In this document: positions 14,934 to 23,700 of the stretch, one piece after another
How the letters are laid out: the number at the start of each line of letters is the position of its first letter
How positions within the stretch are numbered: the first letter of the stretch is position 1
IMG/VR virus record: IMGVR_UViG_3300034101_000735
Span: 1 to 24,344 of that record
Origin: a virus
Direction: 5' to 3' (one strand)
DNA length: 24,344 nucleotides
Notes under the pieces: model-generated
What the model saw: only the letters and a program-made list of their open reading frames with translations
Told to the model about the DNA's origin: nothing
The model's database searches: none
Program-made: the position numbers and the translations under genes

Positions 14934-15983
14934 ATGAGTAATGAAACATTAGAGAAAGCAATCGCAGCTGGTACAACAGCTACAGGTACTTTCGCATCAA
15001 CAACTGGTGGAGAAGGCATTCACACTGCGTCTGAAAATGGCAACGGTGGTCTTCTTAACCCAGAGCAATCAGCTCGTTTCCTAGACTATATGTTCGACGC
15101 AACCGTAATCGGAAAAGTCGCACGTACAGTTAGAATGAAGTCTGACACAACAGAAATTGATAGAGTCGGAGTAGGCGAGAAGCTTATGAAGCTCGCAACA
15201 GAAGGTGACAACACTGGCACAAACGCAGCAGTCACATTCTCAAAGATCTCTCTCACAACAAAGAAGCTACGTCTTGACTGGGAGCTCTCAACAGAGTCAC
15301 TAGAAGACAATATCGAAGGTCCAGATCTAGAAGACCACATCGCACGTATGATGGCAACTCAGGCTGGTAACGATATTGAAGACGTTCTACTTAACGGTAA
15401 CACAGCACTTTCATCAGATGCTCTTTACAAAGCATTTGACGGTGTTGTAAAGAAGGCCAAGGCAAATGCACACGTCGTAGACGCAGCAGGTGCAGGACTT
15501 TCTCGTGCTGTATTTAACTCAGCACTTAAGGCACTTCCACGCAAGTACAAGCAACGTCGTACAGACCTACGCTTCCTTGCAGGATCAAACTTGATCCAGG
15601 ATTACCTATACTCAAACTCACAGAACATTCAGAACGTTACTCCACAGGACATTGCTTCAGGCATCATCCGTGGTGATGTTCCAGTTCTTGGAGGTCCAGC
15701 AGGATATGTAGCTCCATACGCATTTGGTATTCCAATCGTTGAAGTTCCACTTCTTCCAGAGACACAGGCTGGCGATTACGCACAGGCTGCAGGATCACAC
15801 GGAGATGTTCACTTAACATTCCCTAACAACGTTGTTGTTGGTGTTAAGCGTGACGTAACTGTTTACCGATTCTTCTGGCCACGTAAGGACTCAATCGAGT
15901 ACACAATGTATACTCGTGTTGGCGTTCAAATCGAGCAGGCAGACGCTTGGGTCGTTGTAAAGAACGTTAAGGTTGCTTCCTAA
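14934..15983 (+). CDS. Major capsid protein (HK97 fold)
   Basis: This 349-residue protein builds the icosahedral shell. Pattern and position fit HK97-fold capsid proteins: a flexible N-terminus (TTATGTFASTTGGEGIH), then GGLLNPEQSARFLDYMFDAT, the helix with KLRLDWELSTESLEDN and LEDHIARMMATQAGNDIEDV (the spine helix), LNGNTAL, and a C-terminal P-domain ending in VGVQIEQADAWVVVKNVKVAS. Codon use differs from the neighbours: Arg is mostly CGT/CGC rather than AGA and there is more AAG, AAC and CAG, as expected of the most abundant virion protein. The ribosome site is AGGTGA (14922-14927). A strong terminator follows. Whether the N-terminus is cleaved by the upstream protease is not clear from sequence. 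Confidence 0.9.
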   Translation: MSNETLEKAIAAGTTATGTFASTTGGEGIHTASENGNGGLLNPEQSARFLDYMFDATVIGKVARTVRMKSDTTEIDRVGVGEKLMKLATEGDNTGTNAAVTFSKISLTTKKLRLDWELSTESLEDNIEGPDLEDHIARMMATQAGNDIEDVLLNGNTALSSDALYKAFDGVVKKAKANAHVVDAAGAGLSRAVFNSALKALPRKYKQRRTDLRFLAGSNLIQDYLYSNSQNIQNVTPQDIASGIIRGDVPVLGGPAGYVAPYAFGIPIVEVPLLPETQAGDYAQAAGSHGDVHLTFPNNVVVGVKRDVTVYRFFWPRKDSIEYTMYTRVGVQIEQADAWVVVKNVKVAS

Positions 15984-16004
15984 TTAGGAATTAATCACAG
16001 AGAG

Positions 16005-16036
16005 GCCCCCAATTAAATTTGGGGGCTTTTCATTTT
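16005..16036 (+). terminator. Intrinsic terminator after the capsid gene
   Basis: GCCCCCAA (16005-16012) pairs with TTGGGGGC (16019-16026) around a six-base loop, followed by TTTTCATTTT. This is a typical factor-independent terminator, placed 22 bases after the capsid stop codon. Confidence 0.9.
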
Positions 16037-16055
16037 AATTATACAATGCTATAAT
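16027..16055 (+). promoter_or_regulatory. Promoter of the connector operon
   Basis: A perfect TATAAT (16050-16055) preceded by TGC is an extended -10 box; TTTTCA at 16027-16032, 17 bases upstream, is a fair -35 (four of six) and coincides with the terminator T run. Transcription would start near 16062, leaving a leader with AAGGAG (16071-16076) before ATG 16083. Confidence 0.6.
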
Positions 16056-16082
16056 GGTTTTACCTAGAAAAAGGAGTATTAA

Positions 16083-16478
16083 ATGTCTTTTGACACATTA
16101 AAGGTCGCGGATCTAAAGTCAATTGCAGAAGAGTTTGCAGTTGAAACAGACGGACTTAAGAACAAGCAGGATATAATTGCAGCACTAGCAGAAGAAGGTG
16201 TTACATATGCAGTATATGAAAAAACACTTAAAGATGTAGAAGATGCAAAAGAAGAGGTCGAGGTACTTCCAGTATTTGATCCAAAGGCAGATCGCACAGA
16301 GGATACAGTATTGGTTATGATGACAAGAGCAAACCATAGATATGATATTATGGGGCACACATTTACTCAGATCCATCCGTTTGTAGCAATGCACAAAGAT
16401 TCAGCTCAACAAATTTTTGATAAAGAGGAGGGTTTTCGTTTAGCCACACCAAAGGAAGTTCAGGAATATTACGGCTAA
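16083..16478 (+). CDS. SAP/HeH-like small head protein
   Basis: This 131-residue protein has a clear ribosome site (AAGGAG, 16071-16076). Residues 1-37 (LKVADLKSIAEEFAVETDG, then KQDIIAALAEEG) form a helix-extended loop-helix as in SAP/HeH or Rho N-terminal domains, which bind nucleic acid or serve as small protein contacts. After an acidic linker (residues 50-70) is a compact domain with MTRANHRYDIMGHTF and HPFVAMHKDSAQQIFD. In many phages a protein like this follows the capsid gene; it may decorate the head or line the connector. The domain is plausible; the function is not known. Confidence 0.65.
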   Translation: MSFDTLKVADLKSIAEEFAVETDGLKNKQDIIAALAEEGVTYAVYEKTLKDVEDAKEEVEVLPVFDPKADRTEDTVLVMMTRANHRYDIMGHTFTQIHPFVAMHKDSAQQIFDKEEGFRLATPKEVQEYYG

Positions 16479-16493
16479 GCTTAAACGCAACAA

Positions 16494-17474
16494 ATGGAAA
16501 TTATAGTAGGAACAAACTCACCAGTAAAGCAAAGAGTATTTTGGAAGGGCGGGATAGCCCAAGCAGACTCTTTGCCCACTGTTAAATTTTATGATGTAAC
16601 AAATGATCCATCAGTAGAGCCTTCTATAAATCCAAACACTTTACTTCTAACCCAAACTGCCGAAGAGGCAGAAACAGATAGAGGAGTATATCTGGTATAC
16701 CCTCCAATATCTTTAACAGATAGACCAAGGACATTGAGGCTAGTTTGGGAATATGAAGTAGATGAAGAAAGTGTAACAAAAGAGCATTTGCTTGATGTAG
16801 TAAAGCCATATGTTGATTTAACAGAAGCTGCAGATTCTCTGGGATTTGGCTTTGATCAGTCGGATCCTAATTACAAAACATTTGCAGATTTAGCAGCAGC
16901 AGAAAGATATGCTAGAAAACTTATTGAAAGTTATACTGGACAAGAGTTTTATTTGTATGACGATGTAAATATAATTTACGCTACAGGATCAGAAGTGCTT
17001 CCGCTTCCATACAAGATAAATGAGATACACTCAATACACCTAAACGATATACTTCTTATAGATAGATTAAATAATATCGATAACTGGAATGTCCCAGTAG
17101 AAATATCTTCCAGTGGTTTTGGCATAAAGGTAAACAAGTCTGGATTACTAGACAATGTAGTATATACAGCAAACGGAATGATACCTCCAAGCATTAATGA
17201 TTACGGTAATGGCTCTTTTGTAAATGGAGGAGCTTACAGAATCGAAGGAAGATATGGTTGGGATGAGGTCCCACATGAAGTTCAATTAGCAACAATAGAG
17301 CTAATGAAAGATTTTTTCTCTAAGGATAAAGACTGGAGAAACAAGTACTTAAAGAGTATACAGACATTTGACTGGCAGTTTGAATATGATACTGCAACAT
17401 TTAGCGGAACTGGAAACAATTACGCTGATCAGCTTTTGTCAGGGTATGTCCTAAGCACAATGGTTTTGATATAA
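16494..17474 (+). CDS. Head-tail connector (adaptor) with N-terminal Ig-like domain
   Basis: This 326-residue protein has two parts. Residues 1-105 are beta-rich (QRVFWKGGIAQAD, GVYLVYPPISL, TLRLVWEYEVDEESV), like a small immunoglobulin-type domain. Residues about 120-326 resemble adaptor (gp6/gp15-like) connectors: a helical start (YKTFADLAAAERYARKLIES, YTGQEF), a beta core (LPLPYKINEIHSIHLNDI) and a final helix (LATIELMKDFFSKD). The adaptor ring binds under the portal. It is about twice the length of simple adaptors because of the added domain. No ribosome site is seen before the ATG and the gap to the previous gene is only 15 bases, so re-initiation is possible. Assigned by order and pattern. 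Confidence 0.65.
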   Translation: MEIIVGTNSPVKQRVFWKGGIAQADSLPTVKFYDVTNDPSVEPSINPNTLLLTQTAEEAETDRGVYLVYPPISLTDRPRTLRLVWEYEVDEESVTKEHLLDVVKPYVDLTEAADSLGFGFDQSDPNYKTFADLAAAERYARKLIESYTGQEFYLYDDVNIIYATGSEVLPLPYKINEIHSIHLNDILLIDRLNNIDNWNVPVEISSSGFGIKVNKSGLLDNVVYTANGMIPPSINDYGNGSFVNGGAYRIEGRYGWDEVPHEVQLATIELMKDFFSKDKDWRNKYLKSIQTFDWQFEYDTATFSGTGNNYADQLLSGYVLSTMVLI

Positions 17475-17902
17475 TGAACAGAATCGTAGACTCTATTCTT
17501 AGCATGAAAATAGATGTTTATGCTCAAGAAGACTATCAAGATCCAAATACTGGAGCAATTAAAAAGTCTTGGATATACCAAAGAACTATACCTTGTTTTG
17601 CAAAAGGAATAATAACCAACTCTGCCACAAGTAGGGGTGGAGACAATAGAGCAATATCTGTTAAGTATGTAGATAACCAGACTATTGAAATTAGAACAGA
17701 AACAAGATTAACATACAGAGAAAAAGTAACTAATATTAGGGATAACTCCAACAATCCAATTTGGATAGAGTTGAACTATCCAAATGATACGCCAACAGTA
17801 TTTGAAATAACAAGCTCAACACCAATAACAGACCCATTTGGTAATTTAATGGCTTACAACTCAATTGCTAAAAGATCAGAGAGTCAATTAATTGGAGACT
17901 AG
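17474..17902 (+). CDS. Head closure (stopper) candidate
   Basis: This 142-residue protein overlaps the connector by one base (TAATG). It is a small beta-rich protein: IDVYAQEDYQDPNTGAIKKS, an exposed loop (NSATSRGGDNRA), then VDNQTIEIRTETRLTYREKV and a final strand near IELNYPNDTPTVFEI. Size, the metal-free beta-barrel look and place between adaptor and neck genes fit the stopper that closes the portal channel (SPP1 gp16-like). The assignment rests on gene order; no unique motif proves it. Confidence 0.5.
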   Translation: MNRIVDSILSMKIDVYAQEDYQDPNTGAIKKSWIYQRTIPCFAKGIITNSATSRGGDNRAISVKYVDNQTIEIRTETRLTYREKVTNIRDNSNNPIWIELNYPNDTPTVFEITSSTPITDPFGNLMAYNSIAKRSESQLIGD

Positions 17903-18686
17903 TGGAGTAGCATTACTTCAAGCTTCTTCTGGTCTAGAGAGATTGATGGTGGGTGCACCTCAAACTGGAGTTTTAAGAGATAGTAATGTGGCACAAATAT
18001 CTGCATTCCTATACTATCAGGCAAATGTCGCAGCAAGATTAGAATCCAATAAAGCATTTCAGAGGTTATTTAAAACAACAATATTTAACCAGATAGAAAA
18101 AGACTTTGGGTTGTTTATTGATTCTCAGGCTAGAACAAAGCCAAAAGCCTTACATCATGTATACGAGTGGAACAAAACAGGGCAATCAACCAGTCGTCTT
18201 TTTAAATTAAACCAGTTAGATGGAGTTGGACTATCATTTAGAATTAACTATGAGTTTAAGATTTCCAAGTCTTCGGTTCCATCCAAGAATAGAGAGCAGA
18301 CAAGCAGATATGTTTTTGAAAGAAAAGCAGCTGTTATGGAAAAAGGAATGCCAGTTGTAATTAGACCAAAATCTGCTGAAAGATTAGTTTTTGAAATTGA
18401 CGGAGAAAAGGTTTTTATGCCAAAGGGCAAATCAGTTACAGTAAAAAGCCCTGGAGGCAGAGCATCAACAAATCAATTTGATTTAACATATAGCAGATAT
18501 TTTAGCGGACCAATGGTTAGCAACTCAATAAAAATGTCTGGATTCCAGAACCTATTTGGGGCTAAGTTTGAAAGAGCAATGAAAGTTCCCTCATCTATTG
18601 CCAAGGTGCGTTATTCCTTTAGTCCAGGTACAATTAGACTACAGGCCGAGGCGGCACTAACAGAAAAATTCGGAGGAGTATTTTAA
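17892..18686 (+). CDS. Neck/tail-completion protein candidate
   Basis: This 264-residue protein overlaps the previous gene by eleven bases. The frame has a stop just before TTG 17892, so TTG 17892 or ATG 17946 is the start; each is preceded by only a weak purine site. The N-terminal half is helical (FQRLFKTTIFNQIEKDFG), followed by basic and beta-rich parts (LSFRINYEFKISKSSVP, MPVVIRPKSAERLVFEIDG, KVFMPKGKSVTVKSPGG). The position between stopper and tail terminator is that of HK97 gp10-like or Ne1-type neck proteins that join head to tail. The sequence alone does not settle the family. Confidence 0.5.
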   Translation: METSGVALLQASSGLERLMVGAPQTGVLRDSNVAQISAFLYYQANVAARLESNKAFQRLFKTTIFNQIEKDFGLFIDSQARTKPKALHHVYEWNKTGQSTSRLFKLNQLDGVGLSFRINYEFKISKSSVPSKNREQTSRYVFERKAAVMEKGMPVVIRPKSAERLVFEIDGEKVFMPKGKSVTVKSPGGRASTNQFDLTYSRYFSGPMVSNSIKMSGFQNLFGAKFERAMKVPSSIAKVRYSFSPGTIRLQAEAALTEKFGGVF

Positions 18687-19192
18687 TGACTAATTATGGA
18701 ATAGACGCCATGTACGAGATAAGAAAGCATCTATGGCAAGAGCTTTTGTCAAACAACATAATTGATCAAAATGCTTACTATAGCGATAATCTAGGTGAGT
18801 CAATTATTCCAATTATCCCAGTCCAGCAAGCACCAGAAATGAATCAATTCTTGAGCGGTAAGACTCATATAGTCTACGACAAGATAGGCAGCACATATGA
18901 GGAGAACTGGATGATATGCTGCGAGAAGATATCATTTACTATATACTCAGTAGACTTTGCTGAAATCAACATAATCCGAAATATGATGATTGACGTATTT
19001 AGAAGAATGGATGATTCGGCAAGAGATCTAAATGATTCAAGGTCTACAGACAAGATAATATTCCACAATACACTAATACTTGAAATGTCCCCAACTGAAC
19101 CATCCACAGAGCTGGCAGGGTTCCTAGCAGCGGACGTAATCCTAGAGGTAAAGTACTCTAGAACCGTTGGCCCCAAAGGCAGATTTGACTAG
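18686..19192 (+). CDS. Tail terminator candidate
   Basis: This 168-residue protein starts on the overlap TAATG with a strong GGAGGAG site at 18672-18678. It shows the mixed alpha/beta outline of tail terminators (gpU or SPP1 gp17-like): an N-terminal helix (AMYEIRKHLWQELLSNN), a strand pair around YEENWMICCEKISFTIYS, a helix (AEINIIRNMMIDVFRRM), and final strands near FHNTLILEMSPTE and ADVILEVKYSRTV. The hexamer made by this family caps the tail tube and binds the neck. It lies directly before the tube gene and ends with a terminator. Assigned by synteny and fold pattern. Confidence 0.55.
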   Translation: MTNYGIDAMYEIRKHLWQELLSNNIIDQNAYYSDNLGESIIPIIPVQQAPEMNQFLSGKTHIVYDKIGSTYEENWMICCEKISFTIYSVDFAEINIIRNMMIDVFRRMDDSARDLNDSRSTDKIIFHNTLILEMSPTEPSTELAGFLAADVILEVKYSRTVGPKGRFD

Positions 19193-19202
19193 TTTGCCTT
19201 TT
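19175..19202 (+). terminator. Terminator-like hairpin after the tail terminator gene
   Basis: AAAGGCA (19175-19181) pairs with TGCCTTT (19195-19201); with two G-U pairs the stem extends to about 11 pairs around TGACT, and a TTTT run forms the end. The stop codon (19190-19192) lies within the loop side. The right arm contains the -35 box of the next promoter. Confidence 0.5.
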
Positions 19203-19222
19203 AGTTGATTGTAAGATAAAAT
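19194..19222 (+). promoter_or_regulatory. Promoter of the tail tube gene
   Basis: TTGCCT (19194-19199), a 17-base spacer and TAAAAT (19217-19222) match exactly the hexamers and spacing before the protease gene. Transcription would begin near 19229, giving a long AT-rich leader of about 75 bases before ATG 19304, unlike the other promoters here. Confidence 0.5.
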
Positions 19223-19303
19223 TATACCAAGAGGAAAAGAGCCTAGCCAGCTTAATTTAAAGTAAGTCAATATATATATATTTATTTAATGGAGGTTTTA
19301 CAC

Positions 19304-20017
19304 ATGGCAAATCAAATTGCAGGTAATGCTAAGAATATTCTAGTTGGTGCTTCACCACTATTTATCTCAAACTTAGACGTTACAACTACAGGATATGTAG
19401 AAAATTTTGCACCTGGAGAGCAGGGCTCAACAGCACCAGCTTTTTCAGCTCCAACAGCTTCAGCTGATGGAAAGTCATACACAGATACTTTGAATGAAGT
19501 AACTGCTTCAACAACACCAGCATTCTATTACAGAAACGTTGGTTACACAAACAACGGTCTTCAGGTTACATACAACCCATCATACGGTTCAGTAACAGTA
19601 GATCAGCTTCTTGATACAGCAAAGCTTTTCAAGGAGTCAATGGAAGTTATGATCGCAACAGAAATGGCAGAAGGTACTCTAGAGAACGTTCTTACAGTAT
19701 TCGGCCAAAGCTCAAGCACACTTACAGAAGGAGCAACCGTAGACAAGCTTGGTCTTGCTGGTGGTGCTCTTGGTGAGGCTCCAACAGAGCGTCAGCTTGT
19801 TGCAGTAGGTCAGGCTCCAACTTCTGGAGCAGGTGTATCAAAGGCAGAGCGTGTATACTATGCACGTCGTGTTCTTTCTGTACAACAGTCACAGTTCTCT
19901 TTGGCTCGTAACGCAGCATCAACATTCCCAGTAACATTCCGTTTGCTTCCAGACGGCTCAAAGGTCGGTCAGGAATATGGTTTCATTGTAGACCGTGTTC
20001 TTAACAAGACAGCATAA
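19304..20017 (+). CDS. Major tail tube protein
   Basis: This 237-residue protein most likely polymerises into the tail tube. I chose ATG 19304 because GGAGG (19291-19295) is eight bases before it; the in-frame ATG at 19289 lies on the ribosome site itself. The sequence is beta-rich with Thr and Ala (NILVGASPLFISNLDVTTTG, YYRNVGYTNNGLQVTYNPS), has a central helix (TVDQLLDTAKLFKESMEVM) and ends with strands VTFRLLPDGSKVG and YGFIVDRVLNKTA, the pattern of siphovirus tube proteins. Arg codons are CGT-rich as in the capsid gene, a sign of high expression. It is isolated by its own promoter and by a strong terminator. Assigned from pattern and from position before the chaperones. Confidence 0.75.
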   Translation: MANQIAGNAKNILVGASPLFISNLDVTTTGYVENFAPGEQGSTAPAFSAPTASADGKSYTDTLNEVTASTTPAFYYRNVGYTNNGLQVTYNPSYGSVTVDQLLDTAKLFKESMEVMIATEMAEGTLENVLTVFGQSSSTLTEGATVDKLGLAGGALGEAPTERQLVAVGQAPTSGAGVSKAERVYYARRVLSVQQSQFSLARNAASTFPVTFRLLPDGSKVGQEYGFIVDRVLNKTA

Positions 20018-20040
20018 TTAATTCTTATTAATTAATAAAG

Positions 20041-20072
20041 CCCCCCTAAGAAATTAGGGGGGTTTTATTATT
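20041..20072 (+). terminator. Intrinsic terminator after the tail tube gene
   Basis: CCCCCCTAA (20041-20049) pairs perfectly with TTAGGGGGG (20054-20062) around a GAAA loop (GNRA), preceded by AAAG and followed by TTTTATTATT. A textbook intrinsic terminator. Confidence 0.95.
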
Positions 20073-20099
20073 GTATTGGTATTACTGATATGATACAAT
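20071..20099 (+). promoter_or_regulatory. Promoter of the chaperone/tape measure genes
   Basis: TTGTAT (20071-20076), a 17-base spacer and TACAAT (20094-20099) preceded by TGA make a good extended -10 promoter. Transcription would start near 20106; AGGAGG (20117-20122) then stands seven bases before the TTG start at 20130. Confidence 0.65.
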
Positions 20100-20129
20100 A
20101 ATTAAGACGAGATCCTAGGAGGATTTAAA

Positions 20130-20462
20130 TTGGCAACAACAGTATATGATGTAGAAGAGATTCAACTACAAAATGGCGCAACAGTAAAGCTAAAGCCTTT
20201 AACTATTAAAGAGCTTAGAAAGTTTATGGCCGCTATCAGTAAGACAGCAGAAGTAACTACAGAAGACGAAACACTAACCATCCTAATCGATGCATGTGCG
20301 GTAGCACTAGAAAAGCAGCTTCCAGAATTGGTAGTAGATAGAGACGCATTTGAGGACGTATTAGATGTACCAACAATTAATCGTATCCTTGAAGTTTGCG
20401 GTGGCATTAAGATGGATGATCCAAATTTGCTAGCAGCAGCGGTTCTAGCTGGTCAGAACTAG
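20130..20462 (+). CDS. Tail assembly chaperone, short form (gpG-like)
   Basis: This 110-residue protein starts at TTG 20130 with AGGAGG seven bases upstream. It is mostly helical after an N-terminal beta hairpin (VEEIQLQNGATVKLKPLT), with LTIKELRKFMAAISKTA and LIDACAVALEKQLPELVVD. Size, position between tube and tape measure, and a -1 frameshift near the end identify it as the first of the two tail assembly chaperones. They bind the tape measure during tail growth and are absent from the finished tail. In lambda the pair is gpG and gpGT. Confidence 0.8.
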   Translation: MATTVYDVEEIQLQNGATVKLKPLTIKELRKFMAAISKTAEVTTEDETLTILIDACAVALEKQLPELVVDRDAFEDVLDVPTINRILEVCGGIKMDDPNLLAAAVLAGQN

Positions 20463-20791
20463 ATCTAGCTGCATTAGAAGGAGAAGTATTTCTAATAGGA
20501 AACTATAAGAATTACGAGGAATTGGAAGATAGTCTTTCAATGCCAGAATTGATTCAGACTTTTAAATCTATGCAAAAGACTGAATCAGAGAAAAGAAAAT
20601 TTTTGGCCGCAATACAAGGCGTAGAACTTGATAGCGCTGAAGAAGAACAACAAAGCAAGAGCTTTGAAGACGTAAGACGGAAGGCTCTTGGAATAACTGC
20701 AGATGCATCTGACGTTGTTTCATTACAAGGCCAGTTTGCATCAGAAGCAGGGTTTGGTATCGGAGCGGGACTCGGATACAAAAAGGAGTAA
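20130..20791 (+). CDS. Frameshifted tail assembly chaperone (gpGT-like)
   Basis: A -1 slip on AAATTTG (20423-20429) joins the first 100 residues of the short form to a 120-residue extension read from 20429 to the TAA at 20789-20791, about 220 residues in all. The extension reads ASSSGSSWSELD and goes on through LEGEVFLIGNYKNYEELED and MPELIQTFKSMQKTESE. It is helical and charged, like the T part of lambda gpGT, and ends in GAGLGYKKE. It has no start codon with a good ribosome site; a TTG at 20522 has none. The -1 frame is closed upstream by TGA 20417-20419, so the slip must lie between there and the short-form stop. The frameshift rate cannot be judged from sequence. Confidence 0.8.
20423..20472 (+). 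other. Programmed -1 frameshift site with downstream stem-loop
   Basis: The slippery heptamer AAATTTG (20423-20429) is in the right phase (A AAT TTG) to re-pair as AAA TTT. Six bases later a possible stem begins: GCAGC (20436-20440) with GCTGC (20468-20472), and inside it TCTAG (20444-20448) with CTAGA (20459-20463). The stem holds an internal loop and its stability is not computed here. Confidence 0.75.
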
Positions 20792-20794
20792 GAG

Positions 20795-23700
20795 TTGGCA
20801 GATCAAAATATAGTAACCAACATAACTGCGACGGCTAATTTTTCTAGCCTAACAGCGCAGTTACAAGCGGTTACTTCGCAACTCTTAAAACTACAAGCTA
20901 CAACAATTGGTTTAAACAAAAACTTAACTAGCCAGGTTGGAGTCATGAATCGTCAGTTTGACGAAACCATGCGCTCCACTGGCCAGTTTTCTAGACACTT
21001 CGTAACATTAACATCAGACGTATCTAAGTTTGGACAAAATTTAGATAGCGGAAGAATGAAGCTTGGCCAGTATTTTAGAACATGGCAAGGACATACACAA
21101 AAAACCAGCTCTTTAGTTAGAGACCTTGCTAAGCAGCAGGTAATGCTTGAGAATTCAATTATTCAGCCCCTTGGTAAAAATGCACAAGGCTTAATGCAAT
21201 ATAACGTAATGGTTCAATCTGGACTAGACGTTACAAAAAATAAATCAGCTCTTCTAAGACAAGAGCTTGCCATCATGAACAAGGTAATGATGGATGGATC
21301 AAATCAGCTTATTAACTGGGGTAAGAATACACAGTGGGCTGGCCGTCAGTTAACAGTAGGATTAACTGTACCTTTAGCAGCATTCGGTATGGCTGCAGCA
21401 AAAGCATTTAGGGAAGCAGATCAAGAGTTAACTCGTTTAACAAAGGTTTATGGAGGATTAACTGCAACATCCAGCGCTGATCTTCTTCAGGTTCGTAAAG
21501 ATGTTATGGCGGTATCAAGAGAATTAGCTTCTGGGCTAGGAGCAAACTTTACAGAGACTATTGCATTAGCTGCAGATATTGCTGCAACTGGAAAACAAGG
21601 CGCAGACCTAATTGACTCTACAAGACAGACAACAAGACTCGCAATCCTTGGTGAAGTTGATAGACAAGAAGCAATGAAAGCTACGCTTTCAATTCAGACA
21701 GCTTTTGGACAAAACACAATGGAGCTTGCAGAATCTATTGACTTCTTAAACGCAGTTGAAAACCAGACATCAACAACTCTAGACGATTTAGTAACAGCAA
21801 TTCCAAAGGCGGGACCAGTAGTAAAAGCACTTGGTGGAGATGTACAAGACCTCGCACTTTATTTAACTGCAATGCGTGAAGGTGGAATTAACGCATCAGA
21901 AGGTGCTAACGCATTAAAGTCTGCACTGGCATCTGTTATTAATCCAACCAAGGTTGCAAAAGAAATGTTCATGGGTTTTGGTATAGATTTATCTGGTATT
22001 GTAAATAAGAATGCTGGAAACCTAACTGGAACTATTATGGCACTTAAAGATTCTTTAGATTCTTTAGAGCCACTACAAAGAGCAAGGGCAATCGAGCAGC
22101 TATTTGGTAAGTTCCAGTTTGCCAGAATTAATGCGCTATTTGAAAATTTAGGTAAAGAAGGAAGCCAGACGCTTCAAGTTCTAGACCTTATGAAGGCTAG
22201 TACACAAGAATTGGCTTCTATTTCTGCACGAGAATTAACAGCACTTACAGAATCTGCATCTGGTAAATATAGAAGAGCACTTGAATCTGTAAAGGCAGAA
22301 CTTGCAGTAATAGGAGAGCAATTCTTAAAGGTAGGAGCATTTGTATTAAATGCTATAGATGGAATTTTAAAGTTTATTGGAAATTTACCAGGACCAGTTA
22401 AAGCAATCCTAGGATTTATTGGCGGGCTTACAGCAATTGCTGGTCCTATAATCATGCTTACTGGTGTGCTTGCAAACTTCTTTGGGTATATTATCAAGGG
22501 AATATTAGCCCTTAAAAACATTGGTAAGGGTGGAACTGGCTTTAAATTATTAACACCAGAGTTGATGGCAGCATCTGCTGCAGCTAAAACAGTAGAGCAA
22601 TCATTCTATAGCGACACAAAGGCTGCCGCAACATTCTCAGATGCAGTCATGACCCTTGCAGCTTCATTTGATAAGCTAAAGCAAAGCGCAATGAGTTCAA
22701 CTATTGCTACATCAAATAGCATGTCTACAGTTGCTGGAAATCCAGTAATTGGTGTTGGCGGAAGAATAGTAGATAAGAATAACCCTCTTATAGGCAAACC
22801 ATATTCTAGAGACATGTCTCATATGATTCCAACTGGATCAAAGACGCCACAACAAAGAGCAGACGAAACAATATTCTCAACAGTTCCTGGCCCAAAGCCT
22901 GTTAATCAAAGAATATCAAATTCCGCTCAAGTTTACATGGATACAGATCTTCCAAAGATTCCTGGAGTTACATCTGTAAATGGTGTATCCACTGGTGTAG
23001 TTGCAGCAGAAGCTGCTAAATGGCATTCTATGACGGCAGCGATTGCAATGCAATCAAAAACAGAATTAGCAGCATTAAAAACTGAAGTAGCAGCAACTGG
23101 TACAGTAACGGCATCATTAACAGATTCATACCAGGCTCTTCTTCCACAGATGACAAAAATAACATCGTTGGCTGCAAAAGAAACAGCTATGATTGTCGAT
23201 CAATTGCAGGCTGGAAAGATTACAGTAGAAGCAGCCAGAACAAAGATATTTGCTTTAAATGCACAGGTTGAAGCAATGATGGTACAAACAGCTCAAGGAG
23301 TTGCAACTGCACAAGCAAGGACATTAAGCTTGACTACAGTTCCATTGACAACACAGCCAGTTGTAAGCGCAGCTGGAAAATCAAATATGAAAGAGCTGTT
23401 CCACAAAACAGAAACTTCTAAGCTTGTAGATTCAATTGCTCGTGGACTAGGTGTTAGAACTTCTGGTGCTGGGTATAGCATGCACACAACAAAGCCTAGA
23501 TTTAATACGGGTGGAATTGTATATGATCCATCAAAGCATGGCTCAGTAGTTCCAGGTCCATCAAATATTGATTATGACATGGTCCCAGCAAGACTTCCAG
23601 AAGGAAGCTATATATTAAATCAAGCAGCATCACGTAACAATCCTGATTTAGTTAGAATGGCATCAAATGGATATAACCGTGGTGGCAAAGTTATAGATGC

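Noticed and set aside
17467-17475. TGATATAAT extended -10 box at the connector/stopper junction
   Set aside because: It overlaps the start codon of the stopper gene itself and would begin transcription inside it; probably chance in AT-rich sequence.
19289-19303. ATG 19289 as start of the tail tube gene
   Set aside because: This ATG overlaps the GGAGG ribosome site that serves ATG 19304.
20522-20791. A separate small gene starting at TTG 20522
   Set aside because: The frame is open upstream to the slippery heptamer and no ribosome site precedes the TTG; it is the extension of the frameshifted chaperone.
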